Assembly (NCBI RefSeq): GCF_000313135.1
Contig: NW_004457584.1
Span: 705,660-769,659 of the forward strand
Direction of reading: 5' to 3'
DNA from: Acanthamoeba castellanii str. Neff
Taxonomy: Eukaryota; Discosea; Longamoebia; Acanthamoebidae
Length of the DNA stretch: 64,000 bases
Shown: in pieces, positions 32,499 to 44,700 of the stretch
Layout of the letters: each line of letters opens with the position of its first letter
Position numbering within the stretch: the stretch's first letter is position 1
Notes under the pieces: generated by a model
Told to the model about the DNA's origin: nothing
What the model saw: only the letters and a program-made list of their open reading frames with translations
The model's database searches: none
Position numbers and translations under genes: made by a program

Positions 32499-33759
32499 CT
32501 ATTGGGTGAACTGGGTGCGCAGCTGGGCCAGCTCCTGGGAAAGAGAGATGTGTCAGACCAAGGCCAAGAAGTGGTGAAGGGGGTGCGTACGGGCGAGTTG
32601 TGGAACTCGTGGAGCTGGGCGATGAAGTTGGAGTTGGGGTCGGCCTCAGGGCGCTTGGCTTGCACGAACTTGACGGCCTCCTCCACGCCCATGCCCCGTT
32701 TGGCCATCATATACGCTGTAGCACGCACATCAATCGTGCAGCAAAATATCAATATATCACTAATCAAGAAACACATAGAAGAAATTTCACCATACCGACT
32801 ACGACGGTCGTGCTGCGAGACTTGCCCTGCGCGCAGTGGACCACCACGTTGCCGCCGCGCTTGCGGGCGTCTTCGATGAAGAGGACGGCCTCGGTCAGCG
32901 TGTCCCACGGCTGGTCCCGGTACAGCTTCTGGTCGTGCGTGTCCGTCCACTCCAGCCTGCAGCCCTCGCCAACGTTCAGCAACGATCGTTGTTTTTCACA
33001 AACCTTTGTGCACCATAGCATGGCACTCAGCGTGGGAGGCGCACCTCATGAAGACGACGCCCTGCTCCGCGAGGGCCGGCAGCTGCTTGGCCCAGCCCAC
33101 GAAGAAGCTCCCGAGCCCTTTCTAGAACAACCCCATCATCGTGCGCGCACAGGTCAGCCAGACAGCTGTGTAGCACAGAAAAGAGGGCAGAGCGTGTGTG
33201 GCGTACGGCGGCGTTGATGACGTGGGTGATGCGCCGCGACTCGATGTAGGCCTTCCCCGACGCCATGAAGCCTCCCAAATGCATCTCGCCTGCCCAGCCA
33301 CGGTACGCCTTAGCTCGTGCGTGTGCCGTGTCGTGCGTGTCGTGCCTGTGGTGTGTCGTGTCGTGTCGTGTCGTGTCGTGTCGTGTGCCGTGTGCCGTGT
33401 GCCGTGTGTCGTGTGTACCGAAGCCGTTCTCGGCGGGGAGGATGAGGTGGCCGCCTTGTGCGCCCTGGGCGTGTGCGATGGCGACCATGATGTCGTCATT
33501 GCTGACGGCCTCCGCCCGGTGGTCCCGCACGCCCTTGCCGCACTCCGTGCAGCGATCTCGCCTGAACGGGTTCGCAGCGTAGCCTGGAGGTGGACCCGCG
33601 CAGACCCTCACCCCCTTCAGGCCACGCCTTACGACGATGAAGATGAAGAGATGAAGAGAAGAAGATGGTGAGAGGCGTACGTGAACAGTTCTGCGAGAGA
33701 CCGGAAAAGGTGAGCTGACTAAGCAGCAACTGCCTCTGGTCTTCCTGGCCGGCCTCCAT
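32499..33759 (-). CDS. Dual-specificity protein phosphatase with N-terminal Cys motif
   Basis: The start is at 33759 (MEAGQEDQRQLL), the stop TAG at 32499-32501; the C-terminal exon reads ELAQLRTQFTQ. The phosphatase part has GGFMASGKAYIESRRITHVINA, the aspartate-loop region LEWTDTHDQ, the P-loop VVVHCAQGKSRSTTVV (HCx5R) and AYMMAKRGMGVEEAV after it, a full DUSP layout. Upstream is a compact NPFRRDRCTECGKGVRDH motif followed by HLILPAENG. It would dephosphorylate phosphotyrosine and phosphothreonine, perhaps in MAP-kinase pathways. The Cys pair may bind zinc or be a short amoebozoan adaptor motif. An intron around 33330-33410 carries TGTCG repeats. It ends 96 bp from the convergent RasGEF stop. 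Confidence 0.8.
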
Positions 33760-33797
33760 CTTTTATATCTCTTCTTCTGTGCATTTCTCGGCCAAAA

Positions 33798-36700
33798 TCA
33801 TGAATAATTGATTTTATTTTCAGTGCAGCGGCCGTTCGTAGAACTGTGCCGCTCTGTACAACTTCTCTGCTTCTTCGTCTTCTCTTCATGATCACACCAC
33901 TTCCGGTTTGATTCAGAATGTTGTTGTTCGCTGCTGTTGCTTGCCATCATGTTCCTCTTGTCCTGTTCAACAGAAAAAGCATAAGGAAGGTGAGTTGAGT
34001 TCACCACACACCACACACACCACACACACCAACATTGCAATGGTGATGGCGACGAGCGGACGTACGCGTGTCGATTTGCTTGGCGATGGCCTGCATCCAC
34101 TCCAGCTTCTCCTGCACAGAGTCCGCCTTGAGATGCAGCACGCGACCGTCCTCCTCGTCCGTGAGAACAAAGATCCTCTGCGCGTCCTCCTCGTTGCCTG
34201 TCGACAGACAGCACACCATCAATTGCGTGTGCGGTGTGCGGTGGTGTGTGCGGTGGTGTGCGTGTACCATCGTAGCTGTCGATGGAGATGGCATCGAGGA
34301 AAAAGACGCGCTTGAACTTGAATTCCCTCTTTCTGATGTGCTTCGTCTCCATCAGCAGGTCGTTGAAGAGGAAGAGCAGGTGCCTCGAGAAGGAGAGAGG
34401 GGGCTGCTTGTCCGCGGCCTTCACCTTCCGCCACTTCGACGGGAATGCAGAGCTCCCGCCCTTTCCTGCAGAAGCCGACAAGAACCGGGTCAGCGCAATG
34501 CCAAACGTGTGTGCGCGCCCGCGTGTGTGTACCATGAACAAGTCGCACGCCCATGCGTCCCTCCATGACGAACCGGCGGCCGATTCGATCAAAGATGGAT
34601 AAGTCGCCGTTTCCGATGAGCCCTGCGAAATGTGAAAGGGGCGGGTGAGTCGAGGGATGGCTCTATGCTCCTCTTTGCCTGCTCTTAGGGTACCCTTTTG
34701 TATGAGGAGCAGCTTCTGGGTGTTCTCCTCCTTGCGCTTGCTCTCGTTGACGTGGGTGTTGACCTCCTGCACGGCTTGCAACAGGTTATGCAGCTCCTGC
34801 GCCTGCGCAGAGTCTTGTGGGGTGCAGTTCAATATGTCCTGCATCACACACACACACCCGCCAAAGAGAGGTTAGAAAGCTGCAATCGATGCAATTGGGC
34901 AGGTTTCAAATGTGGGCGCCCAACCTTGATCAGGAGCTCGTAACGAGGCAGACGTTGAATAGGCTGACGATCGAAAGAAAAAGGAGTTAATATATACGTT
35001 GCCCTTGGACCGTGTGCGTGTGCGTGTGCGGGTGCGTGTGCGTGTGCGTGTGCGTTGATCGCACCATGACCAGGAGCGAGGACAGGGTCTCGTTGGTCTT
35101 GCCCAACTCTGGATGGGAATCTTGCCGAGACAGGCTGGCGGGTACCTCCTGGCGTTCCTGCACAAGGTTGTCGTCCACACGTATGAGTACATTGTAACCT
35201 CGAAGAAGTTACAGCTCTGCCTCCACCGGCACTGTGTTGTAGGGCGTGTGTACTTTGATGAATTCGGCAAATCGGCGGGAGCGGGCGGTCTTCTGAGTGA
35301 GGAGCTCCGTCGCCTGCGGGAAGTTGTTCACATACTGCGTGTAGATCTGGCCAGGCGCGAGACAGCGAAAGATATGAGGAAAGAAAGATGAAGATTATGA
35401 TGGGCAGTGATTGAGCTCAATAAGAAAGGAGTACCTTGAGATAGGGAACAAAGGAGCTCAGCGCCGGCGTGAACGCGGCCGAGCCCTGGAGCTCGATGAG
35501 CAGCGTGGCATGCAGAGTGAACATCGTCGTTATGTCCCTGCTGAACAGGGTCTGTTCACACCGACGATGACAAGAGCGAGGAAGAAGCGTGCAAGGTGAG
35601 GAAACAAGAAACGACACACCACTCCCTTCATCAGGCGCGCACCTCCATCTCCTCTGCGGAGAGAATCTCTGCGCCGTTGAGTAGCGCCTCACGCAGGGGC
35701 GTCAGGTAAACCTACAAGCAAGCAAGCAAGAAGTATCAGGAATAGAGCAGGGGCGTGTGGATGATTTTCAAGTGAATGACTGGGAGTACCTCGACGATGG
35801 TGCGCAAGCTGTTGACGTAGGCCTCCTCGGTGGTGACGAACTCGTTGATGATCTGGCTTCGCCGCTCCATGAAGGCGCGCTTGATTTCGCTGCTCCCGTC
35901 GATCTCCTCCTTCGCCTCCTCCTGCAACACTGTCAGCCGAGTCTCGCCGCTGGCGGCAGCCGCGCAGTAGTTGTCCACAACGCGTTCGGCGTTGAGCCGC
36001 TCCACCACGCGCTTGAGCATGACCTCCTTCCGCTCAAAGTCCTCGCGCGCGCTGGCGATCTTCTTCTCCAGACGTCGCTTCTTCTTCGCTTCACCGCCGA
36101 TCATCGGCTGCGCCGAGATGCAGCTCTTCAGCCGCTCCTTGGCCCGGCTTCGGCCTCGCTCGCTGGTGGTGGTCCTCTCCGGCTCCGCCACGACCTCGCC
36201 CGAGCTCCTCGCGGCCGTCGCCTTTGCGTCGTCGTCATGCCGGACGATGATGGTGCTGCCATCGCTCATGTCGCTGGCGTCGCCCATGCCGCTGTCGCGC
36301 TTGTCGGGCTTGACCTTGGTGGTGGCGCCGCGCCGCGCCGCGGCTTCCTCCTTGACCAACCGCTCGCGGTGGACGCGCTCGTGAGCCAGCGCGGCGCGCA
36401 GCTGGCGGATCTCCTCCTGCTGCTCCTCGACGCGGAGGGCGAGGCTCTGGGTCTTGGTCGCGAGCCGCCGCGCCTTCTCCTCGACCAGGACCTGCTTGGT
36501 CTTGAGGCCGTCGATGAGCACCTGCTGGAACCGCACCTTCTCCCTGAGGTCCTCGATCTCTCCGCCTAGTGCCACCGATGCCTGCTCTCGGTCGCTGCCG
36601 CCGCTACTAGTGCTGTCTCGGCCTGAGATCGGCTCTACTCGATACAAATTGGTGGATGATGAAGGTGAAGGGTTGATGTGGGGAAGATGAACGTCGTCTG

Positions 36701-36887
36701 TGCTGCATATGCTGCTGCACGCGCTGTCCTTGGGTCTGTGGCTGATCGACTCCCTCTGCTCCTTGATCTTGACCAGGTCCACTATCAAATCCTCCATTTG
36801 GGCGATGGTGGCCGTCGCCGAACGCACGGGCCGCTTGTGGCTGCTCATCTCTAACGAGCTGCTCCCTCCTCTCGCGACAGCATTCAT
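33798..36887 (-). CDS. RhoGEF (DH-PH) with long coiled-coil N-terminus
   Basis: The main exon starts at the ATG at 36887 (MNAVARGGSS); an in-frame upstream ATG at 36998 gives a less likely extension. The N-terminal 350 residues are Ser-rich then coiled coil (EDLREKVRFQQVLIDGL, LALRVEEQQEEIRQL). The DH domain begins at INEFVTTEEAYVNSLRTIVE and continues through LFSRDITTMFTLHATLL and FPQATELL to PRYELLIKDILNCTP, the conserved final DH helix. A PH domain follows (LLFLFNDLLMETKHI, KFKRVFFLDAISIDSYDG, ADSVQEKLEWMQAI). The C-terminus is a short Ser/Lys-rich tail ending at 33798. It would activate a Rho/Rac GTPase and so affect actin. It starts 39 bp downstream of the DUSP start in head-to-tail order. 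Confidence 0.85.
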
Positions 36888-36998
36888 CAAGTCTTCAAGA
36901 TAGAGCAAGATTGAATTAGAACGATTGGCAATTCGATGGTGCTCTACTCCGCAGGTGCTTATGGCGTACGTGTTCACAAAGATGGAGAAGGGGCTCAA

Positions 36999-37399
36999 GG
37001 CTAAAGCGCCTATGTAGTGCGTCAGCAGAATGCACCACCAGGTGTTCTAGCCAAACATCTTGCGGCATGGTGTGGCTTGGATTGGAGCCAACACACCGAC
37101 AGGGACACAAACGGCCAAAGGCCTCGAAAAGTGCGCGAACGACCGGCACGACTACAGCACCGTGCACCAAGCTCCCACCTCACATACAGGGGACCTGGCA
37201 CCAGTGGGTGGGAAGTGCTACCGCGTAAGTCGTCTCTTTGCAACTATGTGGACCTCAGTTCACACTCAACCTCGTAGACTGACGTTGAGAGCAAAGAAAG
37301 TCACATAGTTGGAAATCCTGTGTCAAGCCAGCTAAATATGCTGGTTTGCTAAGAATATGTAAGGTATCCACATCAGCTGGGTGGGGACCCAACCCAAAC
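36999..37399. other. Intergenic region upstream of RhoGEF, no gene seen
   Basis: About 400 bp lie between the RhoGEF 5' end and the stop of the dehydrogenase-like gene. The only open frames are short and lack splice support or motifs. It likely contains the RhoGEF promoter or a 5' UTR exon. Confidence 0.4.
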
Positions 37400-38292
37400 T
37401 TACACTTGATTGTGGTCTTGGAAGCGGGCCAGCTGTTGGTGGAAGTTGTATGAGTCGATGCGCACGATTTGGCCGCTCAAGTCGGGGCAGGTCATGATGC
37501 CCGCGGCCACGACGCCGATCTGAAGGTGCGAGGCCTCGATGATGCCGGGCAGCGTGGGAGCCGACCCCAGGTCCTCCTGCTTCTTGACGTAGACCCCGAT
37601 CCGCAGCTCGTTGACACGCACCGCGCGGTCCTGGTGCTCGGCCCGCGCCACGGTGCTCAGCCCGAACACTGCAGAGGAGCCCACCGTCACCAGTCCCGTT
37701 CCCGGCACCATCAAGGCCTCTCCCAGCACATCTGCACAATCGAGCCACCAGGTCATGTTTGTCCGCATACCATCGCACATATCAAACTATCTGTTTAGAT
37801 TGATGATGTGCGGTGCTCGCACGTACCGGTGATGATGGTGTAGGAGGAGCCGGCTTTGTCGCCGAGGATGGGGAGGAGGGTGGAGAGTGCGACGAAGTGG
37901 GTCTCCACTGAGTCGCGCATCTCCCTTCGGAACTCCTCCACGGAACGCTCCACCAGGGGTCCTGCGTTGGACCACGACCCCAGCGAGGCCAAGACGTGGT
38001 CCACCCCGTCAGCTTCGTCGATGCCCTTGACCCGCTCCAGTACGCGCACGAGGCCCTCCTTGGTGCCCGCATCGTCGTGAATGCACACCAGCTTGCCCCG
38101 CTGCTGCTTCCCGCCGGGCAAGTGGTGGGTGAGCCAGGCCTGCAGGGTGTCGAGTCGGGCCTGGGAGCGGGAGGGCACCACCACCGTGGCACCCCCGCGA
38201 AGCAGCTGGTACACCGCGCCGCTGCCCACCACGCCGGCCCCGCCCAGCACCAACACCACCTTCCCTTCAAGCTCTGTCTTGTTGCTCGCCAT
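37400..38292 (-). CDS. Short-chain dehydrogenase/reductase-like protein, atypical active site
   Basis: Two exons run from 38292 (MASNKTELEGK) to TAA at 37400-37402, about 265 residues. The Rossmann start KVVLVLGGAGVVGSGAV is a GxxGxxG variant of the SDR TGxxxGIG motif. VDHVLASLGSW replaces the usual NNAG segment, and RVNELRIGV corresponds to the family RVNxxxPG region. Where the catalytic Tyr-x3-Lys should be, the sequence reads VTVGSSAVFGLSTVAR, with no such pair. It may bind NAD(P) without standard catalysis, or use other residues. It lies between two GTPase regulators with no evident functional link. Confidence 0.7.
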
Positions 38293-38484
38293 CAGCTCTG
38301 CTGTTTTTTCTAACAGTTGTGGAAAGGTGGTCGTTGTGGTACGATCATACGAGCCTCGAGGTTGGCGTCATATCGGAAAGCAGGTGAGATTTGTGGTGTT
38401 GGCGTAGCATTCCAGACATAGCGACATCCCACACATTGTATTCGAAAATTGTTTGTTTTATTTGTCTGGGTTTGGAGGGGGTCG

Positions 38485-38682
38485 CTAGCCGGTGAGGTTG
38501 TTGTTGATGAAGTGGATGACCTTGCGGAGATCGAAGACGACGCCGTTGTAGGTGATGGTGTCGTTGGTCAGCAGCTCGTCCATCAGCTTCGACAGGTGCA
38601 TCTCGAAGAAGTGCGGCGGCGAATCTATGTGGTGGATCACCAGGTTGATCGAACCTGCAACACGCGCACACGACACGCACGT

Positions 38683-38733
<51 letters not shown>

Positions 38734-41700
38734 TGGACGAGAAGGAGTGCGTACCAGGGGAGGTGCAGGACATCTTGACGACGCCGTCGAGCCAGGTGCG
38801 GCCCTCCTTGCCGCCGCCGGCACCGCGATCCGTGCTGACGCGGAGCGGCATGCCGCCCATCTGCTCCTCCGACACCGCGCTGTAGCCCTCCGTGCTCAGG
38901 CCCTCCATCTCCCGCGTGGACACCGTGATCACGCCCACCTTGGCCAGGTCCCTGATCTTGTACTTGAACGGACCAATGATCGGCCTGCACACGACGCACG
39001 ACACACGACACACGACACACGCGGGTGGGGAGTGAGTTTCGGTGCGCAATCCTGTGCTACGTAGGAGGTGGACGGATTACCGAGACTTGATGCGGGCGAG
39101 GAAGGCCTTGAGCTGCACGTTCTTGAGGTACTCGGTGTAGATCTCCTTCTCGTCGACCAGCCGCTCCACCTCGCTTTGCAGGTGCTGTCCAAGAAAAAAA
39201 GAGAAAAGAAACCCAACAGCGTTCAGCACGGGCTGCGCAGACGATTGCTTCGAAGACGCAGAAGTTGTGTACCTCCAGCGACTGAAGCATTTCGATCTTC
39301 TCCGTGCACAAGAACGACAGGTAGATCCGACGTCGTTGGTAATCCTGCACACAAGCCACAGAAAAAATGAGATCGCCGCACACACCACTGCAGGCGCACA
39401 CGCGCACATGACACATGACACGCACCTGCTCCATCTGGTAGAGAAGGTGGGCGTAGTTGCTGGCCTTGTACTCCTCGGGCAGTCGTTTGAGCGAGTAGAT
39501 GAGGTCGTCGAGCGAGATGAGCAGCTCGTCCTGCTCCTCCTTCTTCCGCTTCACCCCGTCGCCCGTGATGCTCATCATCGTCACAATGCCCACACCTAGA
39601 CGTGTGTGCGTGTGTGTGTGTGTGCGCGCGCGCGTGTGTGTGTGATGTTAGCAATGCACCAGAGTGAAAGAAAAGATGAACGCTTGCGTGTACCGTTGGT
39701 TTTGGCCCTCTTCTTGACCTCCTGCAGCATGCGGCGCACGTTCATGTGGGACCACCGCGGCTGCCCGTCGGAGTGCCGCCGCTCGGCCTCAGTCATGCCG
39801 TCGTCGATGCCCTTGCCCTCTCCGTCGACGGCCCTCTCCTTGTCACCACCGTCATCATCGCTGCTGTCCTCCTCGACGCTGCTCATCCGTCGTCGCTGAT
39901 CGGCCGCGCTGACGTCATCCTTGTCCCGCTCGTCGTCCACCTCCTGCTCCTCCTCGACCTCCTTGCCCTTGCCCTTGGCGGCGGCAGCGGCGGCGCTGCC
40001 GGCGCTGCTGCTGCCGCGCCGTCGCTTGTCGGACGCCGACGACTCCTCGTTGACGGCGTCGCGGATGGCCGTGCTCTTGGTGGGCGACAGCTCGTTGCCG
40101 CTGCCCAGGCCCATGTACTTGGGCGACAGCGGCACGTCGTCTTCGTCATCGCCTGTCCATCGATGCGTGTAAGCACCGCACACGCTAAGACACTCACGCA
40201 CCACGCAACTGGTGCGAGCGATCGTACCGAGGATGTCGTCAAGCGGGGCGAGCAGGTGCAGCACTCGGACCAGTTTGTCCTTCACGTCGTTCACCAGCTT
40301 CTCCCGTATGTTCACATCCGGCTCGTCGCCCTCTGTTGCGAAGCAATGTGAATGGTTGTGTCAGCGAGCCGCACGCACGCGCAGCAAGCAAGCAAGAAAG
40401 AAAGAAAGAAAGAAAGGAATTGAGGGAGGGGCTTACTAGATGGCGGCTCGTTGGTGATGTGCAGGAGGAGGTATTTGTTGTTGCGCTTAGGCAGCAGCTG
40501 CGGCACGGGGAGCAATTCTTGCACCACCGACCTCAGATCGCCATCCTCCTCGTCCGTTGCCTGAGAAGAATAAGAATAGAAAAAGAAAAGCAAACCACAT
40601 CAGACACACCGCACACGCACACACGCACACACACACGCACACTCACGCACGGGGAGAATGTGTGGTACCACATCGTCGAGTTTGCTGGAGACGAAGGTGA
40701 CGAGTCTGTACAGTTCGTTGGGGGAGATGGTGATGGTCTGCTCGCTCCGCCCCACCTGCTGGTTCTTGCGGAAGTAGGCCTGCGGGTCGCCCACGTTGAT
40801 GAGCTTGTCAAAGTAGAACTGCAGCACCGATTGGTTGTCCTGGAGCACAGCAACAGCAACACAGCGACCACTCGTGAGCGATCCAGCACTGCGAACGAAT
40901 GTTGTGCGGTGGTGCGTGTGCGGTGGTGTGCATGTGTCGCGTCAGGGTACCTTTAGGAATACGTTCATGGGCACCATGAAGGGTTCCTTCTCTCCGAAGG
41001 GGCACCTGTTGGCCAGATTTTGCAGCACCTTTGCAATCTGAAAAAGCGGACGTCGAGAGATCGTAAGTCTCGACACACGCGCACGCGCGCACACATCACC
41101 GCACACGATGACACATGTGAAATAAAACGGGAGAGGGGTGAGGGCGTACATGCAGGAGGTTACGTCGCACGCGGAGGGAGAGCGTGTTGGCGTTGGTGAG
41201 GATGCCGTAGAACTCGGGCGTGATGATGGCGGGCGAGTAGAAGCGAAGGAAGATGTAGGACCCCAGCAAAATGTCCCGGTCCTCCAACGTCGATTCGGGG
41301 AACTTCTCCTGCATCATCCTGTAGAGAGGCACACACCGCACGCACCAATTGACAAGCAATGGTTTAACTCCTATTAGACGACTACCACTTCTAGGTCCGA
41401 GCGAGAGCGAGACGTACTCGGCGAGCTGCTTGGCGAGCCATCGCATGCCGAAGGGCATTGTGGAGAGACCCTTGATGATGGTGTTGAGCACATACTTACA
41501 CAGCCAATGCAGCTTGTTTTGATCTGTGAACAACCAACACAGGCGCAGGTCGCAGGTGTCAACGACAACAACACAGCGCTGCAGGTCTGTGAAGCGAGGC
41601 TCGGAATAGTAGCGTGAGGCGTACGTTTGCGAATCTTCTTCTTGACCCTGGGCATCTTGCGAATATCTGCGATCTCCATGTTGTAGACCTCCTCCTCTTC

Positions 41701-44700
41701 GACCTCCCCCATTTCTATGTACAACTGTGTTCGTCGGCGGCGCAGGTGGTTAGTTAGTCAAAATTAATTAAACCCAACTCGCGATGAAAGAACGAACCTT
41801 TTGGGGATCCAACTCCACGTCCAGCTTGTCGTCGTTCATGATGGAGGACAGGGCCTCCTTCAGCGTTTGCACCAAGTGCAATCGGCCGCTCTGTCGTCTG
41901 TACCACAACACAACGAAACGTTGAGCCTCAAGCGCAATTGAGGTGTGCGTCGTGTGCGTCGTGTCGTGCGTGGCGGGCTGGGAACAGATTCAGCGTACTT
42001 GGTATAGGATGAGATGAGGCGAGACACGAATGTGGTGCCACGGAGGAAGTCGCGTGGATGCTTACACCGTTGGAACTCCGAGTTCATGATGCGCTACACA
42101 CACATCAGAAAAGAACGGAGCGCGTGAGTTGCTTTCAAGGCCAACGCAAACACAGAGCCGGCTGCCTACCGAAACCATGGAGAGCAGGAGGGCCTCCTCC
42201 GTGCCCAGGCAGAGGTCGGAAAAGAGAGAGAAAGTGATCGTCTCCACCAGATTGTCACCCTGCACCAGCATATAGTGTCACTACAAAGAACGAAAAGCGA
42301 CGAAGAACAAAAAAAGAACAAAGAAATGGGCAGCAGTCGCGTGGGGTGACGTACATCGGTGAGCGAAATGAAGCGAACGACGCGAGACAGGTACTGCGGC
42401 TGCGACCGAATGATGGAGACGAAGTGCTCGTATTTCTGTGTTGTGTTATGTTGTTAGCACCGCATGGGTTGCTAGGCCTCCCGACCAGACCAGATGATCG
42501 TAATATCTGTGGCTGTGTCTCTTAGAAGTGAGTGGTGGCCACGTACCTCCTTGGCGTTGCCCAACGGGTTCTCCTGCTGCTTGCTTTCGTCGAAGAACTG
42601 GAACACCTCCTCGTACTCCTGCTCGAGGCTTTCGTCCTCCTCGGCGCGGCCATCGAGCTGCATCTTGCGGGACTTGATGATGATGTTGATCTTGCGGTCC
42701 AGGTTACGCACGGAGAGCGACAGCAGGTGCCGCTGCACGTTGGCATCGCTGATCTGCTCCTGCATCTCCTTCACCGTCCGCTCCTCTGCAACATTAACAA
42801 CAAACATTAAATATTCAAATATTCAAATGATTGCGTACATGTTAACCATGCTTAAATAAAAGAAATTATTATATTGGCGGGTAGGTAGAGGTAAACGAAT
42901 GAATATTACGTAATAAATATAATAAATATAAATAGAATAGAATATTTCGTTGGTGGGCACCTTCTTGGATGATGCTGGAGGTGGCGACCTCCTTCTTGAG
43001 GAGGGCCTGCAGCCGCATGACTTGGCCGCCCGCGCCGGCACGCGAGGCCCGATTGAGGTTCGAAATCACACTCGACGACGTCACATCTCGCAACAGGAAC
43101 TAATCGTGGAGAGCCGGTCTTAGTTTGTCTGCAGCGACATCACACACCACCGCACACGCACACGCACACGCACACGCACACGCACGACCGCACGACCGCA
43201 CGACCGCACGACCGCACGCGCAGTGAGGCGCGGGTACCTTGCGGATGGAGCGGAGCTTGCGGGCAAAGGTGATGGCGGCGGCGATGGATTGGTCGTTGGT
43301 GACGTTGTTCTGAGCGTCGGTGAACTCCTGGCTGAGTTCGGCGATGGTGATGAGCGTGACCTTGGTGAGCTTGTTGAGCTTTTCGGCCGGGATCTGCACG
43401 TCGGGCGGGAGCTGCTGTATGCGCTCCATGATGTAGATGAAGTTGGTGTTGTCCGGTCGCTCGAACTCGTGGAACTCCGTCTCGCTCTCCCAGATCTGTT
43501 GGTCAATGCGACTCGTTAGATCAGCTCTGCTTAATTCACGTCCAGTGCGGTGGTGTGCGTGTGCGGTTGTGTGTGCGTGTGGGTTCATGTCGTGTGCGCA
43601 CCTTTTTGATGTCCTTGATGATGGAGGCCAACGAGACGATAGAGTAGGGACTGAGCGAGCTGTTGCCTTTGGACAGTACCGAGTGGACCTCGTTGAGAAG
43701 CTCGCGAATCTCCTCGATCGCCTGGTCGATGCTGCAGCGACGTTCATTAGCTGAATTCTTAACTAATACTAATAAAAAAATAACAACAAATAAAAACGAA
43801 TAATAATAATAATAAAATATCGCACCTGTCCAGGAGTTCAAGGTAGCGCATACGGAGCTGCTTCTGGCCCGTCGAGAGGGAGCGCGCCTTGAGGTTGCTC
43901 AGCGAAGACGAAAGGCGCGGGTTGTGGTCCATCGCCTCCGACGCCCCGCTCTCATCGTCACCATTGCCGACTGTCAAAAACAAGACGCGTGTGAGTTGTG
44001 CACGCAAGCGTGTGCGCGGTTGGGAGGGAAAGACAAGCAACGTACGCATGCCGCCGTTGCTGATGTGTGATCGGAGCACGTTGTATTTGAGCAGCTGGTG
44101 CTTCCCGCTCTTGTTGTTGGAGTCGCTTTGCTCCTCCTCTCCCTCCTCCAAATACTGCAAAAGTTCACACAACCGATGCACGCTCAGTATTCAACAGCGA
44201 AGGCTCCGATCGTTGAAAACAAAACGAAACAAAAAGAAACGAAACGCATGTGGGGAGTGAGCGTACCCGCTCGAGCGCCCTGAATGACTGTACAATGAAG
44301 AACGCGTCTCCGATTGACCGCGTCTCCGCCAGGTTTTGCTTCATCGAACCCAATTTGCACCTGCGATGAGCACCACAGACCAATTACAACATTTGATGGG
44401 TAAGTGTCGCCCATCATGGAGGCCGTTGTTCGAATTCGAACGGCTGCAGCGCACCTGATTTCCAGGAGGGCCATGTTGTTGATCTGCTTCCACATCAGTA
44501 ATCGCTCCTCCTTGGTCTTGCACTCGCGCTTCAGCTTGTCCTGTGTTTTTGTAACCACACACACACACACACACACACAACACGACACACGATCAGATCG
44601 TGTTGGTGTAGGCGTATGCGCGGCAGGGGCCACGACGCACCTTTTCGAGGGACTCCCAAACGGCCGAGTTGACCCTCTCCATGGTGGGCAGGATGCGGTA

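Noticed and set aside
37017..37308. Short frames in the gap between RhoGEF and the SDR-like gene
   Set aside because: Composition is random, the frames overlap on both strands and there are no conserved motifs.
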